A stretch of 64,000 bases of DNA, from assembly GCA_001600635.1 (NCBI GenBank), contig BCKL01000006.1, forward strand, positions 62,001 to 126,000, in the 5' to 3' direction. Source of the stretch: Leucosporidium creatinivorum. Taxonomy: Eukaryota; Basidiomycota; Microbotryomycetes; Leucosporidiales; Leucosporidiaceae. Made by a program: the position numbers and the translations under genes. The notes beneath the pieces were generated by a model. It was given only the letters and a program-made list of their open reading frames with translations, made no database searches and was not told the DNA's origin. This document shows positions 1 through 9,335 of this stretch, one piece after another; within the stretch, counting starts at the first letter, position 1; the number at the start of each line of letters is the position of its first letter.

Positions 1-398
1 AGGCAAGAGATGGGAGAGCGAAGCGCACCTTATCGTGCTCTTTGTCGTGCTTGCGCTTGAGGCAGACCTTCTTGAGATCCTCGTACTCCTTGGTCTTGGG
101 ATTCATGTATTTGTGAGGCTCCTGCGCGAAGGGGAGAGGAGGAAGCCAGGTCAGCGAGGGGAAGGAAGACCGAGGGCGGGAAGCGGAAGAGAGACGTACC
201 GGGTAGGGCTTGTAGACGTCTTTCTCCTTGCTGTACGAAGGCGTGTACTCCTGGAGAGAAGCTGTCAGTAAGAGAACGAGAAGGAGGATCGTGAGCACGA
301 GAGAGAAGACTGACCTTGCCTCCGTTCGGCGCAGGCGAAGCGACGACCATGGCAGCGAGCGAGGCGACGACGGTGAGGGCGAGGGTACGAGTGAGCAT
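1..398 (-). CDS. Small secreted protein, left inverted copy (partial, runs off window)
   Basis: This is the reverse-strand copy of the gene starting at 5451, and its first three exons are identical to that gene. It begins with a signal peptide (MLTRTLALTVVASLAAMVVA, cleavage probably near ASPAP), followed by short Lys/His/Tyr-rich exons separated by introns of about 55-75 nt. The window edge falls in the third intron, so the remaining exons are unseen. The family is unknown to me. What can be seen is secretion, high charge and a CLKRK segment. The copy lies in a perfect 537-bp inverted repeat, so its first 139 bp of upstream DNA are shared with its twin. Whether both copies are expressed, or one is an assembly duplicate, cannot be told from sequence. 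Confidence 0.7.
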
Positions 399-537
399 CC
401 TGAGAAGTGGAAGTGAGGTGGTGGTGACTTGGGAGGGTGGGAGATGGAGAGCGAGTGAGGTGAAGGAAGGTAACCTTGGGAAGCGCTCGCCAGTCGGTTT
501 TGGGCTCGTCGCTCTGTGCGACGGCCCTCGTCAAGCT
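1..537 (-). repeat. Left arm of a perfect inverted repeat (partner 5312-5848)
   Basis: Positions 1-537 are the reverse complement of 5312-5848; paired coordinates always sum to 5849. Translations of all reading frames in the two blocks coincide. Identity stops sharply at 537/5312, in the promoter of the secreted-protein gene. At the other end it continues past the window edge. The arms flank a 4.8-kb unique segment holding the PPR and Cmc1-like genes. Confidence 0.92.
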
Positions 538-608
538 TGGCTCTCCAAACTCACGGCCAGCGTTCTGTCCGTCTCTCGTACATAGTGCGGCGCCCATGTT
601 GTGCTGCA

Positions 609-3600
609 TTAGACGTCCTCCGCAGCTACCTCCTTCGGTCTCGGCGCCCTCCCTACTCGCTTCCCCCTTCCGGCGAACCTCGTCACTCCTACCCTCTTTC
701 CCTTCCCAGCTAAGAAGGGCTCCAATCTCTGCAAATCCCTCAACCCTCCCCGCCCCTCTGGCCTCTCTCGTCTCACCGCGCTTCGGACTTGACGGATGTT
801 GGCGAGGTTGAGCTGGACGGCGCGCGAATGCTCTTCGGTCCTCGAGCTGGCGAGTTTGGGGATCGCGGATGGTCGGTGGGTCGATGAAGAAGGGGAGCCG
901 GAAGAGGGTGTTGTCGAAGCGATCTTGTTGCCCTGCCACTTGAGCCATCTTCTCGTCCGCTGAAGGGCGTAGTATACTGCCTCGTCCGGCTTCATCCCTC
1001 CCGCCAGCTTGCTCGACATCAGCTCTTGCGCCTCCAGTAGTCGTCCAGTCTGCGCGAGGGTGCGGTACATGATCGAGACGAAAACGGCGTCGAGTCCAAC
1101 GTCCTCGCCTCCCGCTCCCTGCAGCTCGTGCCCGACCTCGGCGCTCGAAGTAGGGGCGAAGCGGTTCGCCGCTTCATCCCATACGGCCCTCACGCCATCG
1201 ACGTCCCTTCTCCGCGACGCCGCCATCGCCAGCGTTGCGAACATGGTCCGATCCGGCTCCAGCCCCCGCTCCCTCATCTCCCGATACACGCTCATCGCCT
1301 GGTCCCACATGCCGAGCTTGGCGAGTCCACCGACGAGGACCGAGTAGAGCGAGACGTGTGGTTGGACGCCAAAGTGGTCGAAAGCGCGCTGAAGGGTCTC
1401 GTGAGCGCCGGCGGGGTTGCCGAGGCGAATGTAGGCGCGGAGGATGATGGCGAGGTGGCTGTGGGTAGGGCGGATACCGCGGTCGATGAGCGAGGTCTGT
1501 AGGTAGTCCCACATTGAGTTGACTGAGGACGAAGCGCGAAGATGGTGACCGGTGGTGGAGGTGCCAGGCTGAGTTCGTCGATCGAGGAGGGAGGAGTGAA
1601 TGCGGGTGATGGGTGTAGGAAGGGGTGAAGAGGAGGTAGTCGAGTTGTTGGTGGTGGTTGATGGAAGATGAGTGGGAGCGGCGACGGGGTCCTCCGACAT
1701 GCCGAGCGCTGGCTCGAGGAAGGCTGCCGGCAGCAGCCTCTCCCTCATCTCCCGCTTCCGCTGCTCCCTCCGCGCTGCCCAAGGCTTCTTGCCAGGGCTG
1801 CTGGGTCCGGACCACCTCTCCCTCTTCCACGCGGCCTCCAGCAGCTGGTTGAGGTTGGCGACCGTCGGCTTGCGCTTCCTCGCCGTGAGCTCGTACATCC
1901 TGACGATGAGCTCGGCATTCGTCCTCGGCTCCTCTCCACGCTCGATTGCGACGTAATCCACCAATGCGGCGACCATGCCTTCCGTGACCTCGACCGACTG
2001 CTTCTGCCCCTGCGCCATCCGCTCCAACAGCTCTGCCGCACCCCGCAGGCCTCGGTAGCGCAGGACACCGCCGAGCAGCACCTCGTAAATCTTGGGCGTA
2101 AGTTCGAATGGGGCGAGAATGATCTTTGAAGTGTCCAATGGGGCGTGGAATCCGGCTTTGCGCTCTGCGCTCGAGATCGGCTTGGCGACGGTAGCCTCTC
2201 CTTGACCGACAGCGAAGACGAATGTCTCTGCTCCTTCGAGATCTTCTTGCGCGAGATACGTGCGGACGACAGCGGCGACGAGGTACTCGTTGAGCCCGAG
2301 ACCGGCGATCTGGGACTCGACGAAGAGCGCAGAGGCGAGGTCGGTTCGACGGAGGCGGAGGAAGATACCGGTGAGGATAACGATGGTAGCGATATCGGGA
2401 GGTGGGCGAAAGTAGGGATGGGGCGAGGGGGAGGAACTCGGAGGAGAGGACTGCGAGGAGGAGAGGGCGGAGGTGAACCGACGGAGTGCGAAACCGAGCC
2501 GGGGCATCTTGTCGAGGTTGAAGTGGTCGAGTACAGCGAAGGCGTCTTCTTGATCCCCGCGAGACGCTCTGACGCTCATGATGCGGTTGAGTACCTTGAC
2601 GTCCTGGCACGTCGCCTTCATCCGCTTGAGCGCCTGCTCGTTCTGCTCCTCCAACACCCTCTGCTCCATCACTCGGTTACCTCCAAACATCCACATGCCG
2701 TCGAGAAGGGCGAGGCACGTCTTGACGGTGGTGGCGAAGCCTCGCTCTGCCTTGTCGGCAAGAGCTGCCTGCGCCGCTCCGAGGTTGGCGTTGAGCAGCT
2801 GGGCGCCGACGAGGTCGTCGTAGGCGTCTCCGGTCGGCTGCAATCGATGCTGCTTGAATAGCGAGAATGCCTCGACCGTCTCGGGGTACCTCCTCAACTC
2901 GTACAGGGCTTGGAGTCGCCACTCGATGAGTCGCAGCGAGTTGACCTGCTTCCAGACGGCTATGTTGGTGAAGGCAACGACCTCCTCCCAGAGACATCGT
3001 TGGACGAGGTGCTTGACGGGCTGTTCGAGGACTCGAGCGAGGTTGTTGCGGGGGAGGGAGGGGGCGCACATGTGGTTGAGCGCTTGCTTGAGGAGTCGCT
3101 CGGCGAAGGAGAGCTGAGGAGGGGAGGCCTTGATGGCGATGGATGCGAGCCGGGTGACAGGTGCCGAGTCGTCGAGGTAGCCGTCCTTGCGAATGAGGTC
3201 TTGCAGAGCGAGGAGGTAGGGGAGGGAGACATCGGAGGGTGTGCGAGCGAGCAGCTGCATCAGCTCAGCGCGGGTTGCTGGAGGGTCGGAGATGAGAGGG
3301 ATCGAGCTCGACGGAGAGGGGGACAGCGATGGAGGTAATGAGGACGTCGTGATGCTGGTTGTCGATGGATCGTGGTTGGAAAGGCGCGAGGAGGAGGAGG
3401 AGGTCGGTCGATAGATTCTCGGCGGCAGCAGCGGCGGCGGCGGGTCCCTCGGTGCTTTGGCCATCTTCCGAAACAGCTCCTCGCTAGACAGCACCGCACG
3501 CCGGCTCAGCTCGGCCTCATCTACCACATCACTCTGCTCTACCGCGACGCCCTTCCCCTCCCTTCTCGTCGCGCCGACGTCGACTTCCTCCATCTCCTCA

Positions 3601-3941
3601 TCTGGTGGCGGTCGTCGCAGGAAAGCGGCAGACGAATGCGCCATCCTCATGTCTCCCCCCGCTCGTTTCGATGTCCGCAATCGGCTGCTCGGACCCTCTC
3701 CGAGCGCGTCGTCTCCCATCTGCTCTCTCAGCACAGCGAGTACCTCCGCCGACGGTCGCTTGCCCCAAGCATGCTTTGAGCTTGTTGCTAGCGAGCTGCT
3801 CTGCCTTCCTCTTGATGCGCGAGCCTTTGGAAGAGACGCGGGTGTCGAAGCGAAGGATGGGAGGAGGAAAGCGGGCGTGCAGGCGACGAGTTGCTCCAGT
3901 TGCCGGGGTGTAGTCGCTGCTAGGCTGCGCAGAGGAAACAT
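609..3941 (-). CDS. Mitochondrial pentatricopeptide-repeat (PPR) protein
   Basis: A single uninterrupted frame of 1110 residues. The N-terminus is rich in Arg/Ser/Ala with few acids (MFPLRSLAATTPRQLEQL), as expected for a mitochondrial presequence. It is followed by a low-complexity acidic/proline stretch to about residue 220. Helical repeats fill the middle and C-terminal half. The clearest PPR units lie around residues 800-920, for example GIRPTHSHLAIILRAYIRLG, then VSLYSVLVGGLAKLGMWDQA and MRERGLEPDRTMFATLAMAA, each with the usual 35-residue spacing. PPR proteins bind organellar RNA and act in its processing, stability or translation; the target here is unknown. The gene is divergent from the Cmc1-like cytochrome oxidase factor with 383 bp between starts, which fits a shared mitochondrial role but does not prove it. 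The C-terminus is very basic. Confidence 0.85.
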   Translation of the reverse strand: MFPLRSLAATTPRQLEQLVACTPAFLLPSFASTPASLPKARASRGRQSSSLATSSKHAWGKRPSAEVLAVLREQMGDDALGEGPSSRLRTSKRAGGDMRMAHSSAAFLRRPPPDEEMEEVDVGATRREGKGVAVEQSDVVDEAELSRRAVLSSEELFRKMAKAPRDPPPPLLPPRIYRPTSSSSSRLSNHDPSTTSITTSSLPPSLSPSPSSSIPLISDPPATRAELMQLLARTPSDVSLPYLLALQDLIRKDGYLDDSAPVTRLASIAIKASPPQLSFAERLLKQALNHMCAPSLPRNNLARVLEQPVKHLVQRCLWEEVVAFTNIAVWKQVNSLRLIEWRLQALYELRRYPETVEAFSLFKQHRLQPTGDAYDDLVGAQLLNANLGAAQAALADKAERGFATTVKTCLALLDGMWMFGGNRVMEQRVLEEQNEQALKRMKATCQDVKVLNRIMSVRASRGDQEDAFAVLDHFNLDKMPRLGFALRRFTSALSSSQSSPPSSSPSPHPYFRPPPDIATIVILTGIFLRLRRTDLASALFVESQIAGLGLNEYLVAAVVRTYLAQEDLEGAETFVFAVGQGEATVAKPISSAERKAGFHAPLDTSKIILAPFELTPKIYEVLLGGVLRYRGLRGAAELLERMAQGQKQSVEVTEGMVAALVDYVAIERGEEPRTNAELIVRMYELTARKRKPTVANLNQLLEAAWKRERWSGPSSPGKKPWAARREQRKREMRERLLPAAFLEPALGMSEDPVAAPTHLPSTTTNNSTTSSSPLPTPITRIHSSLLDRRTQPGTSTTGHHLRASSSVNSMWDYLQTSLIDRGIRPTHSHLAIILRAYIRLGNPAGAHETLQRAFDHFGVQPHVSLYSVLVGGLAKLGMWDQAMSVYREMRERGLEPDRTMFATLAMAASRRRDVDGVRAVWDEAANRFAPTSSAEVGHELQGAGGEDVGLDAVFVSIMYRTLAQTGRLLEAQELMSSKLAGGMKPDEAVYYALQRTRRWLKWQGNKIASTTPSSGSPSSSTHRPSAIPKLASSRTEEHSRAVQLNLANIRQVRSAVRRERPEGRGGLRDLQRLEPFLAGKGKRVGVTRFAGRGKRVGRAPRPKEVAAEDV

Positions 3942-4324
3942 GGGCGCCTGCGCTGGGTATCCGAGTCGCTGCTGCTCCTTCTAGTCTGCTGCAGGAGCGC
4001 ACACACGACGCGGCGGAGGAATTTCTGGCGCCCGAGACGGGTGACGCAGCTGGTGGTAAGAGGGTAAGCCTGGGCGAATCGAATGATTGTAGCTGTACTC
4101 ACTGTGCTGTAGCGTGTGCGAAAGCTGAAGCCGAGATAGCAGACGAGGAATAGCGCGAGAGAGGAAGGAGCGGAGCGCTCGCGAGTTCGGCTCTTTGCTT
4201 CCTGCAACTTCGCTCGTCTCTCGTTACTCCACCGCAACAGCTATCTTGTACCTTTCCTGTAGTGCTCCAGCCCTCCCTACTTCGCTACACTTCGTTCCAC
4301 CTTTTCGCGTCGCCCTCCGCTTGA
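3942..4324. promoter_or_regulatory. Divergent promoter region between PPR and Cmc1-like genes
   Basis: This 383-bp stretch separates two outward-facing starts, both for predicted mitochondrial proteins. No conserved gene is seen in it. No TATA element is clear to me; pyrimidine-rich tracts precede the right-hand ATG. Confidence 0.5.
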
Positions 4325-4816
4325 ATGGACTCGCGCTTCGCTCTCTCGCGCTCGGAGGACGACAAGGTGTTGGCGCAGGCCAAGCTGGATGCTCTGCGGG
4401 TGTGCGAGATTGAGACTGCTGGTACGTGCTTTCACTTGCTCTGGACCCTGCGACGTCGCTGATCTTGTCTTCGCCCTCCGCTCTCCCTTTCGACCTCGGC
4501 CATCGTGCAGCCTTCTCATCCTGCGCCGAAGGACGGACAGTATCAGTAGCAGTGTTCTGCCGGAAAGAGTTCAAGGCAATGCAGGCGTGCATGGCAACTC
4601 AGTGAGTTTCGGCGGATCTCTCCTCCCATCTCCCAGCTCTGCTCAAGGCCGGCAGGCATTATTCCTCTGTCAGAGATCCTCTGAGCTGACCTCTTTCACC
4701 ATAGGATGACCGAGAAGCGGCTTGATGAAGCACGGCTACGCTTCCTGAAGGAGGGCCGAATCGCCAACCCCTCGCCGCCTGCACCGAGGCAGAACAACTC
4801 GCCTTATGCTCAGTAA
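4325..4816 (+). CDS. Cmc1-like twin CX9C mitochondrial protein
   Basis: Three exons joined by two introns with GTACGT/GTGAGT donors and CTGAT/CTGAC branch sites give a protein of about 90 residues starting MDSRFALSRSEDDKV. Two CX9C motifs are visible after splicing: CEIETAAFSSC, which spans the first intron, and CRKEFKAMQAC. They are followed by a charged helix ending in a Pro-rich tail (PSPPAPRQNNSPYAQ). This is the fold of COX assembly protein Cmc1 and relatives: small intermembrane-space proteins oxidised by Mia40 that stabilise newly made Cox1. Size and motif spacing fit. Cmc1 versus Cmc2 is judged by eye from the FSSCAEG and KAMQAC context. It is divergent from the PPR gene. Confidence 0.8.
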
Positions 4817-5311
4817 CAGGGCGAGAAGCAGGAGGAGGACTTCCTCGAGTGGTGTAATGTGTAGGACGGTGTAAAAGTCGCCGTTGCCGGGGGGCGGAGG
4901 GGAAAGCGAGCGCCGAGGGACTGGCTTGGTTCGGGATCGTGAGGTCCAGTGGTGCAGCGGTGCTTTCGACAAGTGAGTACAACGCTCCGCGGGACCCGAT
5001 GTGTTGAGTTCCGGGCCCTTGCTTCGAACCAGATCGATACAGCTCAACTCGAAGGGGGAAGGCATCGCCGAAGCTGGGCTTTCGCGGGTTCCGCGCTCCT
5101 ACCGGGGGATAGAGCTCACCACGTCTGCACACAATTCGCCAACAACGCCTCCGCTCCCTCATCCATGTACAACACTCCTCATCGTCGCCTCTCCCGCTCG
5201 CCGGACCCTCCGGCTTTCCCACCTCCTCTTTCGTGCGAGCCGCCAGGCGAGGAGTATACTCAATTGCTTGGCTGACCTCTTGGCTAGCGATCGAGTGTAT
5301 TATGTGGTCCG
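4817..5311. other. Intergenic DNA, no gene recognised
   Basis: The region runs from the Cmc1-like stop to the inverted-repeat boundary. A tRNA A-box-like string (TGGTGCAGCGG) is present near 4950, but no matching acceptor or T stem follows. Nothing else can be supported. Confidence 0.5.
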
Positions 5312-5848
5312 AGCTTGACGAGGGCCGTCGCACAGAGCGACGAGCCCAAAACCGACTGGCGAGCGCTTCCCAAGGTTACCTTCCTTCACCTCACTCGCTC
5401 TCCATCTCCCACCCTCCCAAGTCACCACCACCTCACTTCCACTTCTCAGGATGCTCACTCGTACCCTCGCCCTCACCGTCGTCGCCTCGCTCGCTGCCAT
5501 GGTCGTCGCTTCGCCTGCGCCGAACGGAGGCAAGGTCAGTCTTCTCTCTCGTGCTCACGATCCTCCTTCTCGTTCTCTTACTGACAGCTTCTCTCCAGGA
5601 GTACACGCCTTCGTACAGCAAGGAGAAAGACGTCTACAAGCCCTACCCGGTACGTCTCTCTTCCGCTTCCCGCCCTCGGTCTTCCTTCCCCTCGCTGACC
5701 TGGCTTCCTCCTCTCCCCTTCGCGCAGGAGCCTCACAAATACATGAATCCCAAGACCAAGGAGTACGAGGATCTCAAGAAGGTCTGCCTCAAGCGCAAGC
5801 ACGACAAAGAGCACGATAAGGTGCGCTTCGCTCTCCCATCTCTTGCCT
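5312..5848 (+). repeat. Right arm of a perfect inverted repeat (partner 1-537)
   Basis: This block is the reverse complement of positions 1-537. It contains 139 bp of promoter plus the first three exons and introns of the secreted-protein gene. The downstream part of that gene (from 5849) has no partner within the window. Confidence 0.92.
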
Positions 5849-6476
5849 TGCTCGCTAGTCGCTGACCTCCCATCTCACACAGATCTACGCTCGCAACTCC
5901 GGTCCCGAGTATAAGGACATGGATTCCAAGTGCAAGGTACATTGCTGACCTTTCCTCACCTTCCTTCGGCGCTGGCTAACTCGGCTTTCTCCTCCCGTGC
6001 AGGATGTCTTCTGGAAGATGTACCACGCCAAGGATGGCAAGGTGAGCTCTTTGCTACAGCTCGGCCTCTGCTGCCCCTCTCCCCTCTTCGTGGGCTGACC
6101 CTCTCCCCCTCCGTCTCTCTCCAGAACCACGACGGCAAGAAAAACGAGGGCGGAAAGCACAGCAAGCACGAGGACGGAAAGCACGACCGCGTCAAGAACG
6201 GAAAGGTATTTCTCTCACGCTCTCACGCTCTCCTCGCTTTCCCTATGCTGACCTCCCTGCCTCGGTCCCTTCCTCGCGCAGAAGCCGGCCAAGGATTCTC
6301 ACTATGAGCCCAAGCACTACGAGCCCAAGCACTACGAGCCCAAGCACTACGAGCCTAAGCAATACAATTCCGACTACTCTCACGTCGAGCAGGTGAGTTC
6401 ACTTACTCGAGCGTGAGACTCACGCTCGACTAACGTCCTTCCTCCTCCTCGCCAGGACCACTCTTACAAGATCTAG
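5451..6476 (+). CDS. Small secreted Lys/His-rich protein with HYEPK repeats
   Basis: Eight short exons separated by introns of about 60-90 nt, each with GCTGAC, CTAAC or similar branch sites, encode about 177 residues. The N-terminus is a signal peptide (MLTRTLALTVVASLAAMVVA). After it come a CLKRKHDKEHDK segment, two widely spaced Cys, a GGKHSKHEDGKHDR block and a tandem HYEPK repeat. The model ends DHSYKI then TAG. That stop aligns with a TGG (Trp) codon in the paralogous fragment at 34750-34971, and the downstream frame (KLGGS, an intron, then an exon ending GVTPTYY) is still intact. The C-terminus therefore looks recently shortened relative to its relative. I do not recognise the family. 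Secretion and the basic/His-rich composition suggest a cell-wall or extracellular role, but this is inference. Confidence 0.75.
6301..6365 (+). repeat. 15-nt coding tandem repeat (HYEPK)
   Basis: The unit CACTACGAGCCCAAG is repeated about four times with a few changes inside exon 7 of the secreted-protein gene, giving successive HYEPK pentapeptides. Such short in-frame repeats readily change copy number between strains. Confidence 0.85.
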
Positions 6477-6623
6477 AAGCTCGGTGGCTCCTGTACGTCT
6501 CTTCATATCTCTACTTCCCCTCGCACCCACGCTGACCTCACTCTGCCCCTCGCCACAGTCTTCCTCCCCTCGGCCGAGTATAAGATCACCTGCTCGGTCG
6601 GCGTCACTCCTACCTACTACTAG
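6477..6623 (+). other. Stranded 3' exons of the secreted-protein gene
   Basis: Directly after the TAG at 6474 the same frame continues KLGGS. It then runs into a canonical intron (GTACGT donor, GCTGAC branch, CACAG acceptor) and an exon encoding FLPSAEYKITCSVGVTPTYY and a stop. This matches the end of the paralogous fragment at 34750-34971 almost residue for residue. The segment is translated only if the TAG is read through or absent in other strains. Confidence 0.7.
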
Positions 6624-7200
6624 CTTTCCCCCCTTGGCCCCAATAGACATTGACACTCTTCACCTTTCTATGTCACTCTCTTGCAACGGACCCTTTGTTC
6701 TGCCACATCATCTTTCGACATCTCGAGGCTCTTCTTCTCGCTTGAAGCTCTTCTTCTCGCTCGAAACTCGCCCCTGCAAGCTCTCTNGCTCCCTGCTCCC
6801 TNCGCTCTCGCTCTGACTGCTGCTCAACTCCTGCTCGTCAACTCGGGCAAAATTGCTCCGCGGTGAGCTNGACGAGAGTCGTGGGCAATCGAGCGCCAGC
6901 GATGAAGCAGTAAGCTCGGCGCTCGGCGCTCTGGTCGGGGCGGAGCTGTGGGGAACTGGAGCGAGCAAGGGTACAGCAGTACACCGCAATCGCCGTATGG
7001 TCCTTGAAAAGAGTGCCTTGACACGCTCACCTGCTCGCAGAGCGCCTGGCGTACAGACAGGTTTAGCTTCGGCGATGAGGCCCTCATGCCGACCGAGTTC
7101 AGTGGAAGTTCTGCTGAGTTCAAGTCGGCGACGAGGCATCTATCTATACCTCTATGTCAATACGCTGTGGCACCTGATCGCCTGTCGGCCTACAACTCGA

Positions 7201-7267
7201 CCCCCCCCCCCCCCCCCCCCCCCCCGCCCCTCCCCCCCCCCCCCCCCCCCGCCCCCCCCCCCCCCCC
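7201..7267 (+). repeat. Poly-C tract
   Basis: This tract is almost pure C for 67 bases (runs of 25, 19 and 16 C with single G or T interruptions). The corresponding place in the duplicate near 34150 has only a short C run, so the tract expanded in this copy or was mis-sized in assembly. Confidence 0.9.
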
Positions 7268-7847
7268 TCTCACGCCGGTGAAGCCCCGAGGGTCGAGAGC
7301 GAACTTGAAGCGAGCGTCTCTCTCCCTCCGCTCCTCGCTCGAATTTGCTTCTCTCGCCCGTTCGACAGCCCGTGACTCGGATAGGAAGGTCTACTGTACT
7401 ACACCTCGACTACCTCTCGACCACTCCTTCCTCGCTCACTCACCCAGTCGCCCAGCTCAAAAGCTCGAAAGCTCGAAACGGACGGACGCTGTGCTCTGAG
7501 ACGAGGGAAGCTGGTCTCGCTGCTGCTGCTGCTGCTGGGTGCGATAGATCGCTCAGAGAAGGTGCGGAGTGCTTCCTGGTCCCTATGTTGAAGCTGGAAG
7601 CTGTAGGGGAGCGCTGGGCTGGCTGCGAAGCGGCGCCAAGGGACAGCGAGGAGGGTCGAGCGTCTGTTGTGAGGGGAGGTGAGGTCGAGCTGGGGTCCAG
7701 GATAACGCGATGAGATACTGAAGCAGTAGTAGATGCGCTATAGAACTCCACCTGACCCTGCTGGCCTCACTCTATCGCAGACCGAAGCTCCCCCTCCACC
7801 TTCCGCCCTCCGAGCCTCCTCCTCGTCGCTCGCTCGCTCTCCTCGCC

Positions 7848-8998
7848 AAGGCCGTCATCCAAGACCTTCCTCTCGAGCTGCTGCTCAAGATCTCAAGGCT
7901 TGGAGTCCTTGGCCCACGAACTCGACAACACGATCAGACTAAAGCTATCGACTTCCGCAACACCTCACTCGTCGCCCGAGCGTGGAGGAGGTTCTCCCAA
8001 GAGCTCTTGCTCTTCACCAGTACGCTGTTCCAGGCTGTCAAGTTTTTGCACCAATACTCGGTTCGCCCACCGCCATATTCGCTGGTGCAGTGCCTTTGTG
8101 CCCGAGCTGCAGATCGCGCCGAGCTCGAACTCATTGGCCGCTCGCACTTGCAAGTGACGCAGCTCACGATTCAGCCTACCTCTCCGGCACAGTCTTCATG
8201 ACAGGTTCCACTCCCGCTCAAGGTACCGGATCGTCTGCTAAGCTGTCAGCCGCGTTTCGTCCATCCTGTCCATCGCCGAAGACTGACTGACCGCGCACTT
8301 CTCCAGCTCTTCAATACCTTACGGTTAATGCTTCTGTCTCCTTAGAAGACATTGATAGCGATTCCGGCATCGACTACGCCCTCGAAGAGCTCCTCATCTA
8401 CTCTCAATACACTCCTCCCCTCTCTTTCCTCCGAGCCGCCGCGCCCACCGGCGCCCTCCTTCTCGCTCGCAGTCGAAACTCTTTCCCCTTCCCCGGTTAC
8501 CTCAATCAAGTTCTAGAAGAGAAAGCACCCACCTTGAAGGGTATGAAGCTGGTCGATCTCTCGCCACCTTCGGCGCTTTGCTCCAACTTTGAGGATGAGC
8601 CCGGGGGATTCGCGCTGAGCAGCTTCTTGACTTGCTGCACCGCGTTATGTGAGCTGGAGATCAACACTGGCAGGGGAGAGGATATCCTCTTCATACTGAA
8701 GCGGGTCAAGTCCGCGCTCGAGCTGTTCACGGTGTCGTTCCGGCCCAACTCGAGCGGCGACTTCATTGGACTGGAGATCTTCTTGGACGCGCTCAAGCTT
8801 TCGGCGCTCGAGCGCTGCAAGCGGTGGAGAGTTCATAGTAGATGCTGGAAGGGCGACGCGGACCGTGAGAGCTGGGAGATAGCTTGCCGAGCTCGCGGAA
8901 TTGAACCTCGCGATGAACGACGCTTCTTCACCGGTGAGTTTCACTCTTGCACCAGTCATCAGACGAAAGCTGACCTCTACCTGACGCCCATAGACTAG
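7848..8998 (+). pseudogene. F-box-like/LRR family gene, probably inactive (copy 1)
   Basis: The family start MAVIQDLP appears here as AKAVIQDLPLELLLKI because the expected ATG reads AAG at 7848. An in-frame TGA also occurs just before the first intron donor near 8226. The rest is well kept: NTSLVARAWRRFSQELLLFT after the F-box-like segment, an LRR-like body, and the C-terminal signature ACRARGIEPRDERRFFT. A last intron with a GCTGAC branch leaves only Asp and the stop in the final exon. Paralogues are at 20299, 32443, 35144, 37152, 61177 and 63312. F-box proteins pair with Skp1 in SCF ubiquitin ligases; here that is inferred from the short LPxELLxxI motif only. A functional alternative start cannot be excluded. 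Confidence 0.7.
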
Positions 8999-9335
8999 CG
9001 GCGCAGCGCCGGAGGTCGACCAGAGACGAGGACAAGAGGTGCGCCATCTTCGGCCATCCTTGCGCCGAGCTCACGCTGACCCGTTTCGCGCAGCGCAGTA
9101 AAGTCGACGCTGGATGTTGAGACAGGGATATCTTTCTTTGCTTTGAACGCTTTGTAAACGCTTTGTATGCCCCACCTCATCCCTGCGAAGGAGAGCTGCG
9201 AAAGCCTCAGCGCCGAGCTCGGATGAAAGGCAGGCGCCGCTGACCGCTTCTCCTGCTCCTCCGCGCTCTCTCGGTCTCGCCTCTCCGCGACAGCCCATGG
9301 TGTCCATCCCAATACGATTCCCTCTTCTTACGAAT
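8999..9335. other. Intergenic, convergent gene ends
   Basis: 337 bp between the 3' ends of the F-box-like copy and of lipoyl synthase. No feature is recognised. Confidence 0.4.

Larger units (their letters stand above)
6470..7780 (+). repeat. Segmental duplication, copy 1 (inverted relative to 33640-34900)
   Basis: The block is colinear with the reverse complement of 33640-34900, with small indels. It holds the 3' exons of the secreted-protein family, about 0.5 kb of spacer with TCGGCGC heptamers, and the 5' leader of an F-box-like gene ending in a leader-intron acceptor near 7785. Part of the leader (about 7290-7560) recurs a third time near 36550-36860. Three ambiguous bases (6787, 6802, 6870) lie inside, as might be expected where near-identical copies were hard to assemble. 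Confidence 0.8.

Noticed and set aside
265-948. Long minus-strand frame overlapping the left repeat and the PPR end
   Set aside because: It lies out of frame with both real genes and has shadow composition from GC-rich codons.
1174-2610. 478-residue frame on the minus strand
   Set aside because: It is an alternative frame inside the PPR gene, Arg/Pro-rich with no family features.
2145-2861. 238-residue plus-strand frame
   Set aside because: Antisense shadow of the PPR gene.
4940-5045. Possible tRNA gene (A-box-like TGGTGCAGCGG with a later TTCGAACC)
   Set aside because: Acceptor and T stems do not pair at the required spacing, and the D stem is poor. At most a chance match or an old relic.
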